A stretch of 6,386 nt of DNA from Candidatus Bathyarchaeota archaeon (GTDB lineage Archaea; Thermoproteota; Bathyarchaeia; RBG-16-48-13; GCA-020355125). Positions 5,515 through 6,386 of the stretch are shown here, piece by piece. Every line of letters starts with the position of its first letter. The stretch's first letter is position 1. A model generated the notes under the pieces. It was not told the DNA's origin, ran no database searches, and was given only the letters and a program-made list of their open reading frames with translations. The translations under genes were made by a program, and so were the position numbers. The stretch is from NCBI GenBank assembly GCA_030617005.1, contig JAUWWH010000056.1:1-6386 (forward strand), given 5' to 3'.

Positions 5515-6386
5515 TCATCTGTATCGTTTCAAGATTTTTTCAGGATAAACTCCAAGAGACAAGTACCATTTAATTAGTTTCTCTCTTCTCTCTTCGTCAT
5601 TCTCGGGGAAAACTAAGGGTCTTCCACGAGTATCGAAGATCAACCCAACAACGCCTCCACTCACAGTAGTTTCCAGACGCTTTCCACCACCATTACCAAC
5701 ATCAAGACCGCTGTGAGGGTTGATCACCATCTTAATCGTTTCTCTTTCACCAAGAGGAATCAATTCCATAGTACCGTAAGGGAAAGTCTTGTCTAAGGTT
5801 GTACCATCGGATAGTTCAGCAGTAATGCTTAATGCGTCTACACCATCTTTAGCCAGTCCTTTTGGAGCAATACATGTGCCGACTCTAACAAGACAGTCCT
5901 TATTAAGAACGTTAAGTGCAGCATCAGGCCTAACTTTAGAGAGTACCCCTAAATGGGGCATCATAAAGATGCTATCGATCATAAGCTTTGTTATGCCTTC
6001 AGGTTGAAACGCGTCAATCAAAACCGAAGCAGATTGGACTCTTCGAGGTGCATGAGAATTAACTCCGCCACTTCCAATAATCATATCGAGTCTAAGTCTA
6101 TCGATGTAGGTTTTACGTGTGGGATCCTCTTCGTCTCTTCGGCCTAGTGAGCTAAGATCCTTTTTTTTCTTTGCACCGCGTAAAGGTGTAGCCTGTGATA
6201 GATGCGCTTGAAAAGCTAAACGCTTTGCTTCTCGTCCCACAGCCTGTTCAACAATAAGCGACTCATAGTCAGGAGGAATTGTCGTTGGACGTATCATTTT
6301 ATTCCTTAATCTATTTCGCAATTCCCGCTCTTCAAGTTTGTAAGGTATCCATCTCATAATGTTTGCAACGCCTGCTTCCTTGAGAA
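5515..6386 (-). CDS. glmL: MutL/GlmL-family protein (glutamate mutase L), C-terminal part
   Basis: The C-terminal 289 residues of a MutL-family protein (ASKHA ATPase fold), named from clostridial adenosylcobalamin glutamate mutase loci, where it is thought to assist or reactivate the mutase. The frame is open to the window edge (L-K-E-A-G-V-A-N-I before the Met at 6357), so that Met is internal; the N-terminal nucleotide-binding part lies outside. Numbered from it: ELRNRLRNKMIRPTTIP at 12-28, a lysine-rich stretch at 61-67 that looks like a flexible insert, the nucleotide-binding-like DMIIGSGGVNSHAPR at 91-105, LIDAFQPEGITKL, DSIFMMPHLGVLS at 128-140, DCLVRVGTCIAPKG at 154-167, NPHSGLDVGNGGGK at 213-226, and the family-typical end SGGVVGLIFDTRGRPLVFP at 233-251. 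No glmS or glmE lies downstream, so a glutamate mutase role is unproven. It is the first visible gene of a minus-strand operon, ending in TGA 28 nt before the next start. Confidence 0.9.
   Translation of the reverse strand, partial: LKEAGVANIMRWIPYKLEERELRNRLRNKMIRPTTIPPDYESLIVEQAVGREAKRLAFQAHLSQATPLRGAKKKKDLSSLGRRDEEDPTRKTYIDRLRLDMIIGSGGVNSHAPRRVQSASVLIDAFQPEGITKLMIDSIFMMPHLGVLSKVRPDAALNVLNKDCLVRVGTCIAPKGLAKDGVDALSITAELSDGTTLDKTFPYGTMELIPLGERETIKMVINPHSGLDVGNGGGKRLETTVSGGVVGLIFDTRGRPLVFPENDEERREKLIKWYLSLGVYPEKILKRYR

Noticed and set aside
5789..6147. Two overlapping plus-strand frames inside mutL
   Set aside because: They are antisense to conserved MutL motifs and overlap each other, so they are shadows.
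6355..6357. ATG as the start of a short stand-alone 280-aa protein
   Set aside because: The frame runs on to the edge, and the sequence matches the C-terminal half of MutL, so the gene is cut by the window rather than truncated in nature.
1..6386. Functional link between DnaK and MutL because both have the ASKHA fold
   Set aside because: They are on opposite strands, separated by a tRNA and an aminotransferase with terminators between, so shared fold is not evidence of a joint system.

Overview
This window most likely comes from an archaeon, probably a TACK-type lineage such as Bathyarchaeia or a relative. The lineage call is an inference. The support is an archaeal-style DnaK that lacks the long subdomain-IB insert of proteobacterial DnaK, a threonine tRNA that seems to carry a 12-nt intron at the usual archaeal position after base 37, oligo-T terminators, TATA-like boxes, and a moderately AT-rich genome with mixed ATG/TTG starts.

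Layout. (1) Bases 1-1754, plus strand: dnaK, entering from beyond the left edge and missing about its first 35 codons. (2) Bases 1755-2202: 448 nt with no convincing gene, but with an oligo-T stop, two inverted repeats, a TATA-like box and a hairpin followed by T6. (3) Bases 2203-2291, plus strand: tRNA-Thr(CGU) with encoded CCA. (4) Bases 2407-3720, minus strand: a class III PLP-dependent aminotransferase, convergent with the tRNA. (5) Bases 3721-3986: spacer holding the aminotransferase promoter and the terminator of the next operon. (6) Bases 3987-6386, minus strand: a compact operon, read right to left, of the C-terminal part of a MutL/GlmL (glutamate mutase L) ASKHA protein, a 383-aa protein with barrel-sandwich-like and KOW-like segments, and a 115-aa hydrophobic protein whose reading frame continues that of the 383-aa gene across a single TAA.

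How the genes fit together. dnaK and the tRNA are housekeeping genes, and dnaK has no dnaJ directly downstream. The aminotransferase appears to be an independent unit. The MutL operon is the part least explained by known biology. MutL was named from clostridial glutamate mutase loci, yet no mutase subunit is visible here. Instead it is linked tightly to the 383-aa protein and a putative membrane-associated protein, which suggests an ATPase-plus-adaptor module of unknown substrate. Other points worth a second look are a Ser in place of the catalytic Asp in the DnaK phosphate-2 motif, two A-C mismatches in the tRNA, and the TAA-TTG junction.
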